Positions 34,526 to 44,871 of a stretch of 64,000 nucleotides of DNA are shown here, in pieces. The translations under genes and the position numbers were made by a program. The notes under the pieces were generated by a model that saw nothing but the letters and a program-made list of their open reading frames with translations, was not told the origin of the DNA and made no database searches. How positions within the stretch are numbered: position 1 is the first letter of the stretch; the number at the start of each line of letters is the position of its first letter. The DNA comes from Kofleriaceae bacterium (lineage in GTDB: Bacteria; Myxococcota_A; Polyangia; Haliangiales; Haliangiaceae). Location: the NCBI GenBank assembly GCA_020633495.1, contig JACKDR010000015.1:1-64000 (forward strand), written 5' to 3'.

Positions 34526-34900
34526 ATGGAGATCGATCGAAGAGAGCTCGGCATCGGCACCACGGTGGTCTCCGGCGCCATTCTGGCGATGCTGCTCGTC
34601 GCGACGCACTCCGACCCCGACTTCCGGGAGGCGCTTCGTGGCGCGGTCGGGCACCCGCTTGGCGTGTCGCCAGGGATCTGGATCGTGACGGTCACCGTGG
34701 TCATCTGGCTGCCGCTACCGGCGTGGATCTGGCACCTCCTGCTCGTGCGCCACTACGCGAAGAGCTCGTCTGTTGGTGCCCGGGGCGGGATGGTGGGCTT
34801 CGTGCTCCGGAAGGCCGGGCACGAGTTCATGCACGCCGAGAAAACGTCCTCGACGCGTGCGTTGGGAGAAGCTGCAACCCCGCCGGTATGCGCGGGATGA
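34526..34900 (+). CDS. Small two-helix membrane protein
   Basis: 124 residues from ATG 34,526. There are two hydrophobic helices, 'TVVSGAILAMLLVA' (about 12-28) and 'IWIVTVTVVIWLPLPAWIW' (about 52-72), then a basic cytoplasmic tail with 'GFVLRKAGHEFMHAEK'. It recalls small membrane proteins found among toxin-immunity clusters, but no family is recognised. The upstream TTG at 34,502 is a less likely start. Confidence 0.6.
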   Translation: MEIDRRELGIGTTVVSGAILAMLLVATHSDPDFREALRGAVGHPLGVSPGIWIVTVTVVIWLPLPAWIWHLLLVRHYAKSSSVGARGGMVGFVLRKAGHEFMHAEKTSSTRALGEAATPPVCAG

Positions 34901-34930
34901 GGCGCTCCGTCTCGCTTGCAGCATTCAACG

Positions 34931-35569
34931 ATGAGCCGTCAGAACATGCTGCCAGCTGCTGAGGTCGACGCCATCGTGGCGGTGGTCGCCGATCCGCTGC
35001 TGGTGGCGGCTGGCTTTCACGGAGTCTCGCGGCGTCGGTGGGTGCGTTCCTTCGCTCCGATCCGGCACGTCTTCGAGATCGCGCTCCTCAAGGGGCGAAT
35101 GCTCGTCCCGCGGTGGGGGATCTCGCTCGACTTCGTACCCCACGTTCGCGGGAAGGGACTCGCGTGGCACCGCACCGAGAAGAGCGCGACGCCCGATCTG
35201 GTCTTCGATCCCGTCGACTTCGACCCCGAGTGGCGAGCTCGTTGCGGCATCGACACGCTGGGCGAGGAGGTCGTCGTTCGTCGGGCAGTCGAGCAGCGAT
35301 TGCCGGTCGCGATCGCAAGCGCGCTGCCCTGGTTCGATGGCGCTCGCGACCTGTCGTCGGTGATGGAGCTCGCAGAATGGCTGCGTACGACCGCGCGCCC
35401 GGGGAATCGCTTCGCGTTCGAGGCCTACGTCCAGCAGCCGCTGGCATACGCGTTCCTGCTGGCGCGCACGGGGAGGCCCGAGGCGGCCCGCGACGAGCTA
35501 TCCCGATGGATCGCCGCGAACGCGCTCGAGCCACGACGCGACGAGTTGATGCAGCTGCTGGTCGAGTGA
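34931..35569 (+). CDS. DUF4304-like protein
   Basis: 212 residues from ATG 34,931. The N-terminal half fits DUF4304: 'VVADPLLVAAGFHGVSRRRW', 'VFEIALLKGRMLVPRWGISL', 'DFVPHV'. The C-terminal half is helical ('FEAYVQQPLAYAFLLARTGR', then 'ARDELSRWIAAN'). DUF4304 proteins occur in polymorphic-toxin immunity clusters (family knowledge). It is the last gene of the accessory cluster before the truncated regulator. Confidence 0.75.
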   Translation: MSRQNMLPAAEVDAIVAVVADPLLVAAGFHGVSRRRWVRSFAPIRHVFEIALLKGRMLVPRWGISLDFVPHVRGKGLAWHRTEKSATPDLVFDPVDFDPEWRARCGIDTLGEEVVVRRAVEQRLPVAIASALPWFDGARDLSSVMELAEWLRTTARPGNRFAFEAYVQQPLAYAFLLARTGRPEAARDELSRWIAANALEPRRDELMQLLVE

Positions 35570-35582
35570 GCACGGCGAGTCC

Positions 35583-35975
35583 GTGCAGCGGTCCGTGTGG
35601 GCGTCGACGGGGCGGTCAGAGTCGGCGTCCACCGCGCGGGCCGCGCTCGAGGTCTTCCTCGCCGCGACGGTCGAGATCCTCGAACGCGCCGCACCGCTCA
35701 CCTCGGTGATGCGCGCCGCCGGCGAGCCCGACGCCAAGGCGGTGTACGAGCGCGGCGAGGTCCGCCGCGCCGGGGCGTACCGGGCCGTGCTCAAGGCGAT
35801 CGGCCGCAAGCCGCGGGGGCTGCGCGCGGGGCTGACCGTCAAGCGCGCGACCGACGTGCTGCTGACGGTCGCGAGCGGTGAGGTCTACCAGATGCTGCGC
35901 GACCGCGGCTGGCGGGCCGCCGAGGCTCACGCCTGGATGCGGGACGTCCTCTGCGATCAGCTGCTCGGGAGCTGA
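35583..35975 (+). pseudogene. TetR-like regulator lacking its DNA-binding domain
   Basis: 130 residues. The sequence from 'ALEVFLAATVEILERAAPLT' to 'TDVLLTVASGEVYQMLRD', 'RGWRAAEAHAWMRDVLCDQL' fits the C-terminal ligand-binding half of a TetR/AcrR regulator. No helix-turn-helix lies upstream; the DUF4304 gene stands there instead, 13 bp away. The first dozen residues (VWASTGRSESAST) are not family-like. The simplest reading is that arrival of the accessory cluster removed the N-terminal half. Confidence 0.65.
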
Positions 35976-35985
35976 GCACAGGTCC

Positions 35986-36618
35986 CTAGCGGTCGGGGTG
36001 TGGGACTTCCCCTCGCGCCAGCATCGTGACGAGCTTCTCGACGCGCCGTGCGCGCGTCTCGGGGCGCTTGGCGTCCTGCACGCGGTAGAGGATCGCGAAG
36101 CGATTCGCGCCGCTCACCGTGGCGAAGAACCTCCGGGCCGCCGGGTTCGCCTTCAGGGCGCGCTCGAGATCGGGGTGCATCTCGATCGTCGCGGCGCTGG
36201 CATACGCCGCGTCCCAGCGTCCATCGCGTCGCGCCGCCGTGACCTGGTCGAGGCCCGACGCGGTCATCTCCCCCGCAGCGATGAGCTGCTCCGCGACGTC
36301 GCGGTTGATCTTCGACCACTTGCTGCGCTTGCTCCTTGGCGTGAACCGGATCGCATAGAAGCGATCGTCGAGCGCGTGCCTGAGCCCATCGATCCATCCG
36401 AACGCGATCGCGTGATCGCGCGCCTCCTCGTAGGAGATCGACCGCACGCCGCTATCCCGCTTCGCGAGCTTGACCCACAGCGCCCGGGTCCGGTCGTGGT
36501 TGCGTCCCAGCCAGGTGCGCCACTGCCGGACCGTGGCGAACCCCCGCAGCGGCGAGCCTTCGTGCAGCTCGTTCGCCTTGTCCAGGTCGGGCGGCGGGTC
36601 GACGTTGCGCGGCGCCAT
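35986..36618 (-). CDS. YdeI / OmpD-associated family protein
   Basis: 210 residues. It has the YdeI-like pattern: 'VRQWRTWLGRNHDRTRALWV', 'SISYEEARDHAIAFGWIDGL', 'RFTPRSKRSKWSKINRDVAE', and a C-terminal 'HPDLERALKANPAARRFFAT' helix pair (bacteriocin-protection YdeI/OmpD domain). Cytoplasmic. The ATG at 36,618 has a TACGTT hexamer 6 nt upstream. It faces the truncated TetR gene with only 10 bp between the two stops. Confidence 0.87.
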   Translation of the reverse strand: MAPRNVDPPPDLDKANELHEGSPLRGFATVRQWRTWLGRNHDRTRALWVKLAKRDSGVRSISYEEARDHAIAFGWIDGLRHALDDRFYAIRFTPRSKRSKWSKINRDVAEQLIAAGEMTASGLDQVTAARRDGRWDAAYASAATIEMHPDLERALKANPAARRFFATVSGANRFAILYRVQDAKRPETRARRVEKLVTMLARGEVPHPDR

Positions 36619-36624
36619 CGACGC

Positions 36625-36630
36625 AACGTA
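36625..36630 (-). promoter_or_regulatory. -10 hexamer TACGTT
   Basis: 6 nt before the ATG at 36,618; preceded by TGC (extended -10 style). Confidence 0.55.
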
Positions 36631-36731
36631 GCACGCGCGTGTGCTCGGCCATCGCGGGCTCGGGCCGGCCCGCCGATCATCGGGGGCGCTCGGGACGCAC
36701 CGGGTGCCCCGAGATGTGGCATGAAGATCCG

Positions 36732-37193
36732 ATGAAGGCCGCGAAGCCGAAGCCAGAGCCGACGAAGTCGACGAAGTCGAAGTCGAAGCCGACAAAGCCG
36801 ACAAAGCCGACGAAGCCGACGAAGCCGACGAAGCCGACGAAGCCGACGAAGCCCCGGATCTACTCGGTGAGCTTCGCCTCCGTGTATCCGATGTACATCA
36901 AGAAGGCCGAGGCGAAGGGGCGGACGAAGGCCGAGGTCGACGAGATCATCTGCTGGCTCACCGGGCACACGGCCGCCAGCCTGAAGAAGGCCCTCGCGGC
37001 GAACCTCGACATCGAGACCTTCTACGGCAAGGCTCCCCGGTTCCAGCGCAAGGCCGCCCTGATCACGGGCGTCGTCTGCGGTGTCCGCGTCGAGGACATC
37101 GAGGACACGACGATGCGCAGGCTGCGCTACCTCGACAAGCTCATCGACGAGCTCGCCAAGGGGAAGGCCATGGACAAGATCCTGCGCGCGTAG
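36732..37193 (+). CDS. DUF2200 protein with Lys-Pro-Thr repeat N-terminus
   Basis: 153 residues. Residues 42 on match DUF2200: 'RIYSVSFASVYPMYIKKAEA', 'KGRTKAEVDEIICWLTGH', 'NLDIETFYGKAPRFQ', 'ITGVVCGVRVEDIEDTTMRR', 'LRYLDKLIDELAKGK'. Before this stands a Lys/Pro/Thr/Ser tail coded by a 9-bp tandem repeat, not usual in the family. The tail is strongly basic and could bind nucleic acid (inference). Ends 4 bp before the convergent gene. Confidence 0.85.
   Translation: MKAAKPKPEPTKSTKSKSKPTKPTKPTKPTKPTKPTKPTKPRIYSVSFASVYPMYIKKAEAKGRTKAEVDEIICWLTGHTAASLKKALAANLDIETFYGKAPRFQRKAALITGVVCGVRVEDIEDTTMRRLRYLDKLIDELAKGKAMDKILRA
36785..36852 (+). repeat. 9-bp tandem repeat (AAGCCGACR)
   Basis: Seven to eight units, in frame, each coding Lys-Pro-Thr. 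Copy-number change would not break the frame. Confidence 0.85.
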
Positions 37194-37197
37194 CCGG

Positions 37198-37929
37198 CTA
37201 CGCCGGGTCGCAGTAGCCGTAGCCGGGCTCGTTGGTGAGCGGGAGACAGGTGACGCCGGTCGCGCAGGGGGTGTTCCCGGTGGTCTCGCACGACACCTCG
37301 CACGTCGTCTCGCCGGTGATCCTGTTGACGCAGGTCAGCCCGGCGACGCAGTCCTGGTTCGAGGCGCACGTGTCGCCCCGGACGCCCGCCCCCGGGGCCT
37401 CGCAGTAGCCGATGGCTGGGCCCGCCGGATCGTGCCCCATGAAGCACTCGGTGCCGGTCGCACACTCACCGGTCGACAGCGGCGTGCACGCGGGCAGGCA
37501 GACGCCGATCCCCGACGAGACCATCTCGAAGCAGGCGCGGCCGCTGTCCGCGCACGGCGCCGCCGCGGTGCAGAGGTCACGACAGACGCGGCCGCTCGTG
37601 ACGCCGAAGTTCGCGCAGTACAGGCTGCCCTCGCACGTGTCGATGCCGGCCATGTTGGTGGGACGGGTGCACGCGTCGTCGACCCCGTCGGTGCCGCCCG
37701 GCGCCTGGCACGTCGGGCCGCCGAGATCGAAGGTCACCGAGCACCGCAGCTCCGCCGGGCAGTCCTGCGCGATCGGGTCACAGGTCATGCCCACGGGATC
37801 CGCGTCCGGCATGCCGCCGTCCGGCACGGCCGCATCGGGCACGCGCGCATCGGCGCTGCCGCCGCTGTCATCCCCGCCGCAGGCCCCCGCCGCCATCGCC
37901 AGGACCAGGATCGTCTGGATCGTTCGCAT
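37198..37929 (-). CDS. Cys-rich lipoprotein
   Basis: 243 residues. The signal MRTIQTILVLAMAAGAC has lipobox AGAC. A linker typical of this group (DARVPDAAVPDGGMPDADP) leads to repeated Cys-rich knots ('CDPIAQDCPAELRC', 'CEGSLYCANFGVTSGRVC', 'CASNQDCVAGLTCVN', 'CATGVTCLPLTN'), probably disulphide-bonded and surface-exposed. A TACGAT hexamer lies 5 nt before the ATG. Function unknown; such proteins are frequent in Myxococcota. Confidence 0.88.
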   Translation of the reverse strand: MRTIQTILVLAMAAGACGGDDSGGSADARVPDAAVPDGGMPDADPVGMTCDPIAQDCPAELRCSVTFDLGGPTCQAPGGTDGVDDACTRPTNMAGIDTCEGSLYCANFGVTSGRVCRDLCTAAAPCADSGRACFEMVSSGIGVCLPACTPLSTGECATGTECFMGHDPAGPAIGYCEAPGAGVRGDTCASNQDCVAGLTCVNRITGETTCEVSCETTGNTPCATGVTCLPLTNEPGYGYCDPA

Positions 37930-37934
37930 CCGTC

Positions 37935-37940
37935 ATCGTA
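37935..37940 (-). promoter_or_regulatory. -10 hexamer TACGAT
   Basis: 5 nt before the ATG at 37,929. Confidence 0.55.
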
Positions 37941-38013
37941 CGCAGCCCGGCGCGAGGGTCCAGAAACTGCCCCGCACCCGAGCGGGCCGTGCCTCGGCGC
38001 GGAGGTGCGCCGG

Positions 38014-38417
38014 CTACGTCGGCGCACCGCGATCCGTGACGGGAGCGCCGCCGCCGCCGAGCAGCGCGGCGATCTTGCCGAGCAGGCGCTCGAGCTCGAC
38101 CGGCTTGGTGTCGAAGTCGTCGCAGCCGGCGGCGAACGCGCGATCGCGGTCGGTGCTCATCGCGTGCGCGGTCAGCGCGATCACCGGGATCGCGCGGGTC
38201 GTGGCGTCGGCCTTGAGCTGGCGGATCGCTTCCCAGCCGTCCATCCGCGGCAGGCTCAGGTCCATCAGGATCAGCGCGGGGAGGTCGGCGCGAGCCCGGG
38301 TCAGGCCGTCGACGCCGTCGACCGCGGTCGCGACCTCGAAGCCCTTGCGCTGGAGGCGCCGGGACAGCATGTCCCGGTTCATCGCGTTGTCCTCGACGAG
38401 CAGGATCCGCGGCACGG

Positions 38418-38421
<4 letters not shown>
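38014..38421 (-). CDS. Single-domain response regulator
   Basis: 135 residues, a receiver domain only. Acidic residues in LLVEDNAMNRD, the phospho-Asp in LILMDLSLPRMDGW, Thr in VIALTAHAM and Lys in FDTKPVE are present. The GTG overlaps the TGA of the hybrid kinase (GTGA), so it is the third gene of the operon and the likely phosphate acceptor of that kinase. With no output domain it may act as a relay or bind a partner, as CheY- or DivK-type proteins do. Confidence 0.9.
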
Positions 38422-40667
<2,246 letters not shown>

Positions 40668-40672
40668 CGGCG

Positions 40673-42106
40673 TCACTCGCCGCCGTCGTTGTTGCCGCCG
40701 ACGCGCATCGGCATCGTCGGCATCGCGACCGCGGCCTGCTGGGTGTCGGAGGTGGCCGCCTTGCGCACCGACGCGGGCGTCGGGGTGCGCATGAGGGTGC
40801 GGAGCTCGGGCAGGCCGGCGACCGCGGCGCGCAGCTCGTCGGCGAGCTCGCTGGCGGTGGGGCGATCCTCGGGGCGCTTGGCCAGCGTGCGGTGGACCAG
40901 GGCCTCGAGTCCGGCGGGGGCGTCGGGCTCGATCGCGCGCAGCGGCACCGCCTGCTCGGTGCGATGCAGCATCGCGAGCACGAGCGGATCGTCGGCGGTG
41001 CCCGCCGCCGTGGCCTGGAACGGCAGGGCGCCGGTGAACATCTGGTAGAGCAGGACGCCGATCGAGTAGACGTCCGACTTGCCGTCGTAGCCGGTGATGC
41101 CGAACCGCTCGGGCGCCATGTACGCGGGCGTGCCGACGATCCATCCCTCGACGGTGATCTTCTGCTCGAGGACCGAGGCGCCGACCAGCTTGGCGATCCC
41201 GAAGTCGAGCACCTTGGGGACCTCGCCGTCGGGGCCGCGGTGCAGGAAGATGTTGCCGGGCTTGATGTCGCGGTGGACGATGTCGGCGGCGTGGGCGGCG
41301 GCGAGCGCCTCGCACACCGGCGCGATGATGTCGGCGCAGCGCTGGAACGACAGCCAGCTGCGCTCGAGCTCCTGCTCGAGCGGGTGGCCGTCGAGCAGCT
41401 CCATGACCAGGAACGCGACGCCGTCGTCGGTGACGCCCGAGTCCAGGACGGCGAGCGCGTTGGGGTGCTGGACCCGGCACGCGTTGATGCCCTCGCGCCG
41501 GAACCGCGCGATCGCGTCGGCGTCGACGCTGGGGGTGCGGAGGATCTTGACCGCCACGGATCGCTGGAGGTCGCGGTGGCGCGCCTCGAACACGGCGCCG
41601 AAGCCGCCCTCGCCGATCTTGCGCGCCAGCTCGTAGCGACCGGCGAGGACGGTCCCGGGCCCGAGTGGTCCGGTCGGGCGCGCGGCGCGGCGGCGCCCCG
41701 CCCGCGACGAGCGCAACGCGGCGAGGACGCGCGCGTACAGGACCGCGAAGTCGAGCGGCTTGGTCACGTAGTCGTTGGCGCCCAGGTCGAGGGCCTCGAC
41801 GACGTGCTCGCTGCGGCCGCGCGCGGTCACCATGATCACCGGCAGCTCGGCGTCCTGCGCCCGCTGCCGGATCTCGCGGAGGACGTCGAGCCCTGACATG
41901 CCCGGCATGGTGACGTCGAGCAGCACGAGATCGACGGCCTGATCCACGAGCGCCGCCAGCGCGGCCGGGCCGTCGGCGGCGGTGATCACCTGGAAGCCAC
42001 GCTTGCGGAGCCAGCGCGACAGCAGATCGCGGTTGTCCTCGACGTCGTCGACGACCAGCAGGGTGTGCTCGCCAGGAACGATGGCGGTATCGGAGCCTGC
42101 CCCCAA
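40673..42106 (-). CDS. Response regulator - Ser/Thr kinase fusion
   Basis: 477 residues. The TTG at 42,106 is chosen because TACAGT lies 7 nt upstream and the receiver starts soon after. Residues 15-135 form a receiver (LLVVDDVEDNRD, LVLLDVTMPGMSG, YVTKPLD). Residues about 160-430 form a kinase: LAGRYELARKIGEGGFGAVF, VAVKIL, HRDIKPGNIF, DFGIAK, GTPAYMAPE. The C-terminal tail is short and hydrophilic. So a His-Asp signal is likely to control a Ser/Thr kinase directly. It is first gene of the operon with a hybrid histidine kinase and a lone receiver. Confidence 0.93.
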   Translation of the reverse strand: MGAGSDTAIVPGEHTLLVVDDVEDNRDLLSRWLRKRGFQVITAADGPAALAALVDQAVDLVLLDVTMPGMSGLDVLREIRQRAQDAELPVIMVTARGRSEHVVEALDLGANDYVTKPLDFAVLYARVLAALRSSRAGRRRAARPTGPLGPGTVLAGRYELARKIGEGGFGAVFEARHRDLQRSVAVKILRTPSVDADAIARFRREGINACRVQHPNALAVLDSGVTDDGVAFLVMELLDGHPLEQELERSWLSFQRCADIIAPVCEALAAAHAADIVHRDIKPGNIFLHRGPDGEVPKVLDFGIAKLVGASVLEQKITVEGWIVGTPAYMAPERFGITGYDGKSDVYSIGVLLYQMFTGALPFQATAAGTADDPLVLAMLHRTEQAVPLRAIEPDAPAGLEALVHRTLAKRPEDRPTASELADELRAAVAGLPELRTLMRTPTPASVRKAATSDTQQAAVAMPTMPMRVGGNNDGGE

Positions 42107-42113
42107 GGCCTCG

Positions 42114-42119
42114 ACTGTA
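42114..42119 (-). promoter_or_regulatory. -10 hexamer TACAGT
   Basis: 7 nt before the TTG at 42,106; it supports that non-ATG start. Confidence 0.5.
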
Positions 42120-42165
42120 ACACGCCGTCGGTCGGGAACCGTGCCAGAGCGCGCAGGGGCCGTGC

Positions 42166-42171
42166 TACGCT
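42166..42171 (+). promoter_or_regulatory. -10 hexamer TACGCT
   Basis: 8 nt before the ATG at 42,180, preceded by TGC. It is divergent from the promoter of the signalling operon, 46 bp away. Confidence 0.55.
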
Positions 42172-42179
42172 CGTCGTCG

Positions 42180-42419
42180 ATGAGCGACCCGACGAGCGAC
42201 CCGACGAGCGACCCGACGAGCGACGGCGCGCGGTGCCCGAAGGTCTCGAAGTGTCCGCTGTACCCACGTTTCAGCCTGAAGGGCGCGCTGCAGATCTGGC
42301 AGGACCGGTACTGCAACAGTCCCACCCAGCACCAGCGGTGCGAGCGTTACATCCGCTCGAACGCCGGCGAGGCGGTGCCGCCGACGCTGCTGCCCAACGG
42401 CGAGCACCTCGGCACCTGA
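42180..42419 (+). CDS. Small four-Cys protein with DPTS repeats
   Basis: 79 residues. The N-terminus is SDPT repeated (a 12-bp DNA repeat). The rest has four Cys: CPKVSKCPLY, then DRYCNS and QRCERY. A C-x5-C ... C-x7-C set of this kind suggests binding of a metal or Fe-S cluster; the motif 'C-P-L-Y-P-x-F ... W-Q-x-x-Y-C' recurs in small deltaproteobacterial proteins as far as I recall. It is divergent from the REC-kinase operon. Function unknown. Confidence 0.75.
   Translation: MSDPTSDPTSDPTSDGARCPKVSKCPLYPRFSLKGALQIWQDRYCNSPTQHQRCERYIRSNAGEAVPPTLLPNGEHLGT
42186..42221 (+). repeat. 12-bp tandem repeat GACCCGACGAGC
   Basis: Three units in frame coding Asp-Pro-Thr-Ser. Confidence 0.85.
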
Positions 42420-42540
42420 GGTCGCGGGCGCCGCTCGCGTCCCCCGCCGGGCAGCAGGGCGCGTGGTACTGTGCCGCCAGTGTCCCGACCGGAGGCGAAG
42501 GTACGCCCTGCCGGTCCCCTTCCTCGTCGAGGTGCCCGCC

Positions 42541-44002
42541 ATGCGTCCTGTCCGCTCCGCGCCCCTGTTCTGCGCGCTGACGCTCCTGCCGGCCTGCGGC
42601 TCGGTCGACTCCACCGTCAGCGACGCCCGCATCGACAGCGCCGTGCCGCCGATGATCGATGCCGGCGAATCGATCGACGCCGGCCCGTCGTGCGATCCCG
42701 CGGTGCAGGCCGTCGTCGACGACAGCTGCGGCGTCTTCGTCGACGCGACCAGCGGCGACGACGGCAACGCCGCCACCTCGGCCGCGCCGCTCAAGACCCT
42801 CGCGGCGGCGCTCGCGCAGGTGCCGTCAGGCGGCGCCGTGTACGCGTGCTCGGACGCGCCGCTCGACGGCAACGTGACGATCCCCGCCGGCGTGAAGATC
42901 TACGGCGGCCTCGCGTGCGGCACCTGGGCGTACGACGCCAGCACCCCGACGATCGTCTCGGCGCCGCCCAACGTCGTCCCGTTCACGCTGGCGAGCGGCG
43001 CCGGCACCACGGTCCTCCACGATCTCTACATCCAGGCCACGCCGGCCACCGGCGACGGCGGCTCCTCGATCGCGATGATCGTCGACGGCGCCACGGTGAA
43101 GCTGAGCCGCGTGCTGATCGAGGCGGGCGACGGCGCCGATCGCGCCGACGCGTCGCCGCCGTCGGGCACCGGGACCGTGGGCGTGATGGGCAACGGCGGC
43201 AGCTCCGGGTGCACGGCCCTCAACATCGCCGGCGGCCCGATGACCTCGCTGACGTGCGGCACCGTCACCACCACGGGCGGCGTCGGCGGGATCGGCGCGT
43301 ACTACGGCTACGACGGCGGCAACGGCACCCCCGGGAACGCCAACCACGGCGCCGGCGCCACCGCCAACACCGGGTGCACCGGCGGTCAGCCGGGCGCTCC
43401 CGGCGCCCCCGGTGAGGCCGGCGCGCCCGGCACCGGGCTGGGGACCCTCAGCGGGCAAGGCTACGCCGGCGTGCCGGGCGGCACCGGCGGCGTCGGCGCG
43501 CCCGGCCAGGGCGGCGGTGGCGGCGGCGGCGCCGCCAGCTACGGCGTCTGCGCGGTCAACACGTACGGGGGCGCGAGCGGCGGCTCGGGTGGCACCGGCG
43601 GATGTGGCGGCCTCGGCGGCATCGGTGGCAACCCGGGCGGCTCGAGCATCGGGATCGTCAGCCTGAACGCCAGCATCATCTTCGACGAGGTGACCATCAA
43701 GACCGGCAACGGTGGCGACGGCGCTGACGGCGGCGCCGGCCAGCCTGGCGGCGCGGGTGGCCCTGGGGGCCGGCGGTGGCGGCGCGCCGTTCGCCGCGTG
43801 CACCGGCGGCACCGGCGGCACCGGCGGCACCGGCGGCACCGGCGGTGGCGGCACCGGCGGCCACTCGATCGGGATCGCCTACGTCGGCGTGGCGCCGCCC
43901 GCCGCGACGGTGACGTTCATGCACGGCACGCCGGGCGCGGGCGGCGGCGCTGGCTCGGGCCTCGGCGACTCCGGCATCGCGGTCGACACCCAGGTGTTCT
44001 GA
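42541..44002 (+). CDS. Gly-rich (PE_PGRS/collagen-like) lipoprotein with a frameshift
   Basis: The signal from ATG 42,541 (MRPVRSAPLFCALTLLPAC) has lipobox LPAC and a DAGESIDAGPSC linker. A parallel-beta-helix-like region follows ('DGNVTIPAGVKIYGGLACGT', 'VLHDLYIQATPATGDG') and then a long Gly-rich part (GGVGGIGAYYGYDGGNG, GGTGGTGGTGGTGG). The frame must change near 43,770, beside a GGGGG run, to continue to the proper end (AATVTFMHGTPGAGGG, IAVDTQVF) at 44,002; otherwise it turns Arg-rich. Repaired length about 486 residues. Probably a surface protein. The shift may be a homopolymer error. Confidence 0.75.
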
Positions 44003-44062
44003 CCGCAGCCGCGCCCGGGACCCGACGCTCCCGGCCGGCTCGACGGCGCGGGCGTCAGCGCG

Positions 44063-44086
44063 CCGGGCGGCGCGCGCGCCGCCCGG
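44063..44086. terminator. GC hairpin between convergent genes
   Basis: CCGGGCGGCG (44,063-44,072) pairs perfectly with CGCCGCCCGG (44,077-44,086). There is no T run, but its place between two converging genes suits a bidirectional terminator. Confidence 0.4.
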
Positions 44087-44824
44087 TCAGCGCCACAGCG
44101 CGATGCCGCCGAGCAGGCCGGCGACGTTGGACGTGATCGACACGTTGGGCGGCAGCTCGAACGAGATGTGCTTGGCGTTGCCGCCGCCGAGGTAGAGGCG
44201 GCGCGGGTTCCACACCGGCAGGATCCGCTCGACGACCTTGCGGACCCGCTTGTTCCAGCGCTTCTTGCCGATCTTGTCGAGCGCGTGGTTGTCGACGTAG
44301 TCCTCGTAGCTCTTGCCGTTGCCGTACGGCAGGTGCGCGAGCTCGAGGTTCGGCACGTAGCGACCGTCGTGGTAGAGCGCGCAGCCCATGCCGGTGCCGA
44401 GGGTGAGGACCAGCTCGACGCCGATGCCCTCGATCACGCCGTAGCCCTGGATGCCGGCGTCGTTGAGGACGCGGGTCGGGCGCTCGAGCCGCTCCGCGGC
44501 GACGCGCGCGAGCTCGAAGCCGCGCCACTTCTTGTGCAGGTTGGGCGCGGTCATGATGACGCCGTCGACGACGACGCCGGGGAAGCCGATGCTGACGCGA
44601 TCGAAGTCGCCGAGCGGCGCGACCAGGTCCCAGATCAAGGGCAGCATCGCGTCGGGCGTCGCGGGCCGCGGCGTCTCGACGCGCGCGCGATCGGTGATGG
44701 CGTTGCCCTCGGCGTCGAGGACGAGGGCCTTGAGCCCGGTGCCGCCGATGTCGATGGCGAGGGTCAGCGGGGTGGCGGGCGGCGTCCTGGGCGCGGTCGC
44801 CGGAGCATCGGTAGGATCGACCAT
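44087..44824 (-). CDS. ppgK: ROK-family kinase, polyphosphate-glucokinase-like
   Basis: 245 residues. Motifs in order: 'LAIDIGGTGLKALVLDAEGN' (phosphate-1 loop), 'VSIGFPGVV', 'TRVLNDAGIQGYG' (catalytic Asp), 'LVLTLGTGMGCALYHDGRYV' (phosphate-2), 'LELAHLPYG' and 'RRLYLGGGNAKHI'. The LGTGMGxA and HLPYG forms and the short length match polyphosphate glucokinases, which phosphorylate glucose with polyphosphate (and often ATP). The zinc-binding Cys cluster of repressor-type ROK proteins is absent. Cytoplasmic. TATGAT lies 5 nt before the ATG. The symbol is by family resemblance. Confidence 0.8.
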   Translation of the reverse strand: MVDPTDAPATAPRTPPATPLTLAIDIGGTGLKALVLDAEGNAITDRARVETPRPATPDAMLPLIWDLVAPLGDFDRVSIGFPGVVVDGVIMTAPNLHKKWRGFELARVAAERLERPTRVLNDAGIQGYGVIEGIGVELVLTLGTGMGCALYHDGRYVPNLELAHLPYGNGKSYEDYVDNHALDKIGKKRWNKRVRKVVERILPVWNPRRLYLGGGNAKHISFELPPNVSITSNVAGLLGGIALWR

Positions 44825-44829
44825 GCCCC

Positions 44830-44835
44830 ATCATA
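44830..44835 (-). promoter_or_regulatory. -10 hexamer TATGAT
   Basis: 5 nt before the ATG at 44,824. Confidence 0.55.
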
Positions 44836-44871
44836 CGGGAAGGCGGCCGCGTCGCCGCCGTCGACCCGTGA

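Noticed and set aside
36785..36852. 9-bp repeats as a CRISPR or replication-origin iteron array
   Set aside because: They are in frame inside a coding region and encode Lys-Pro-Thr.
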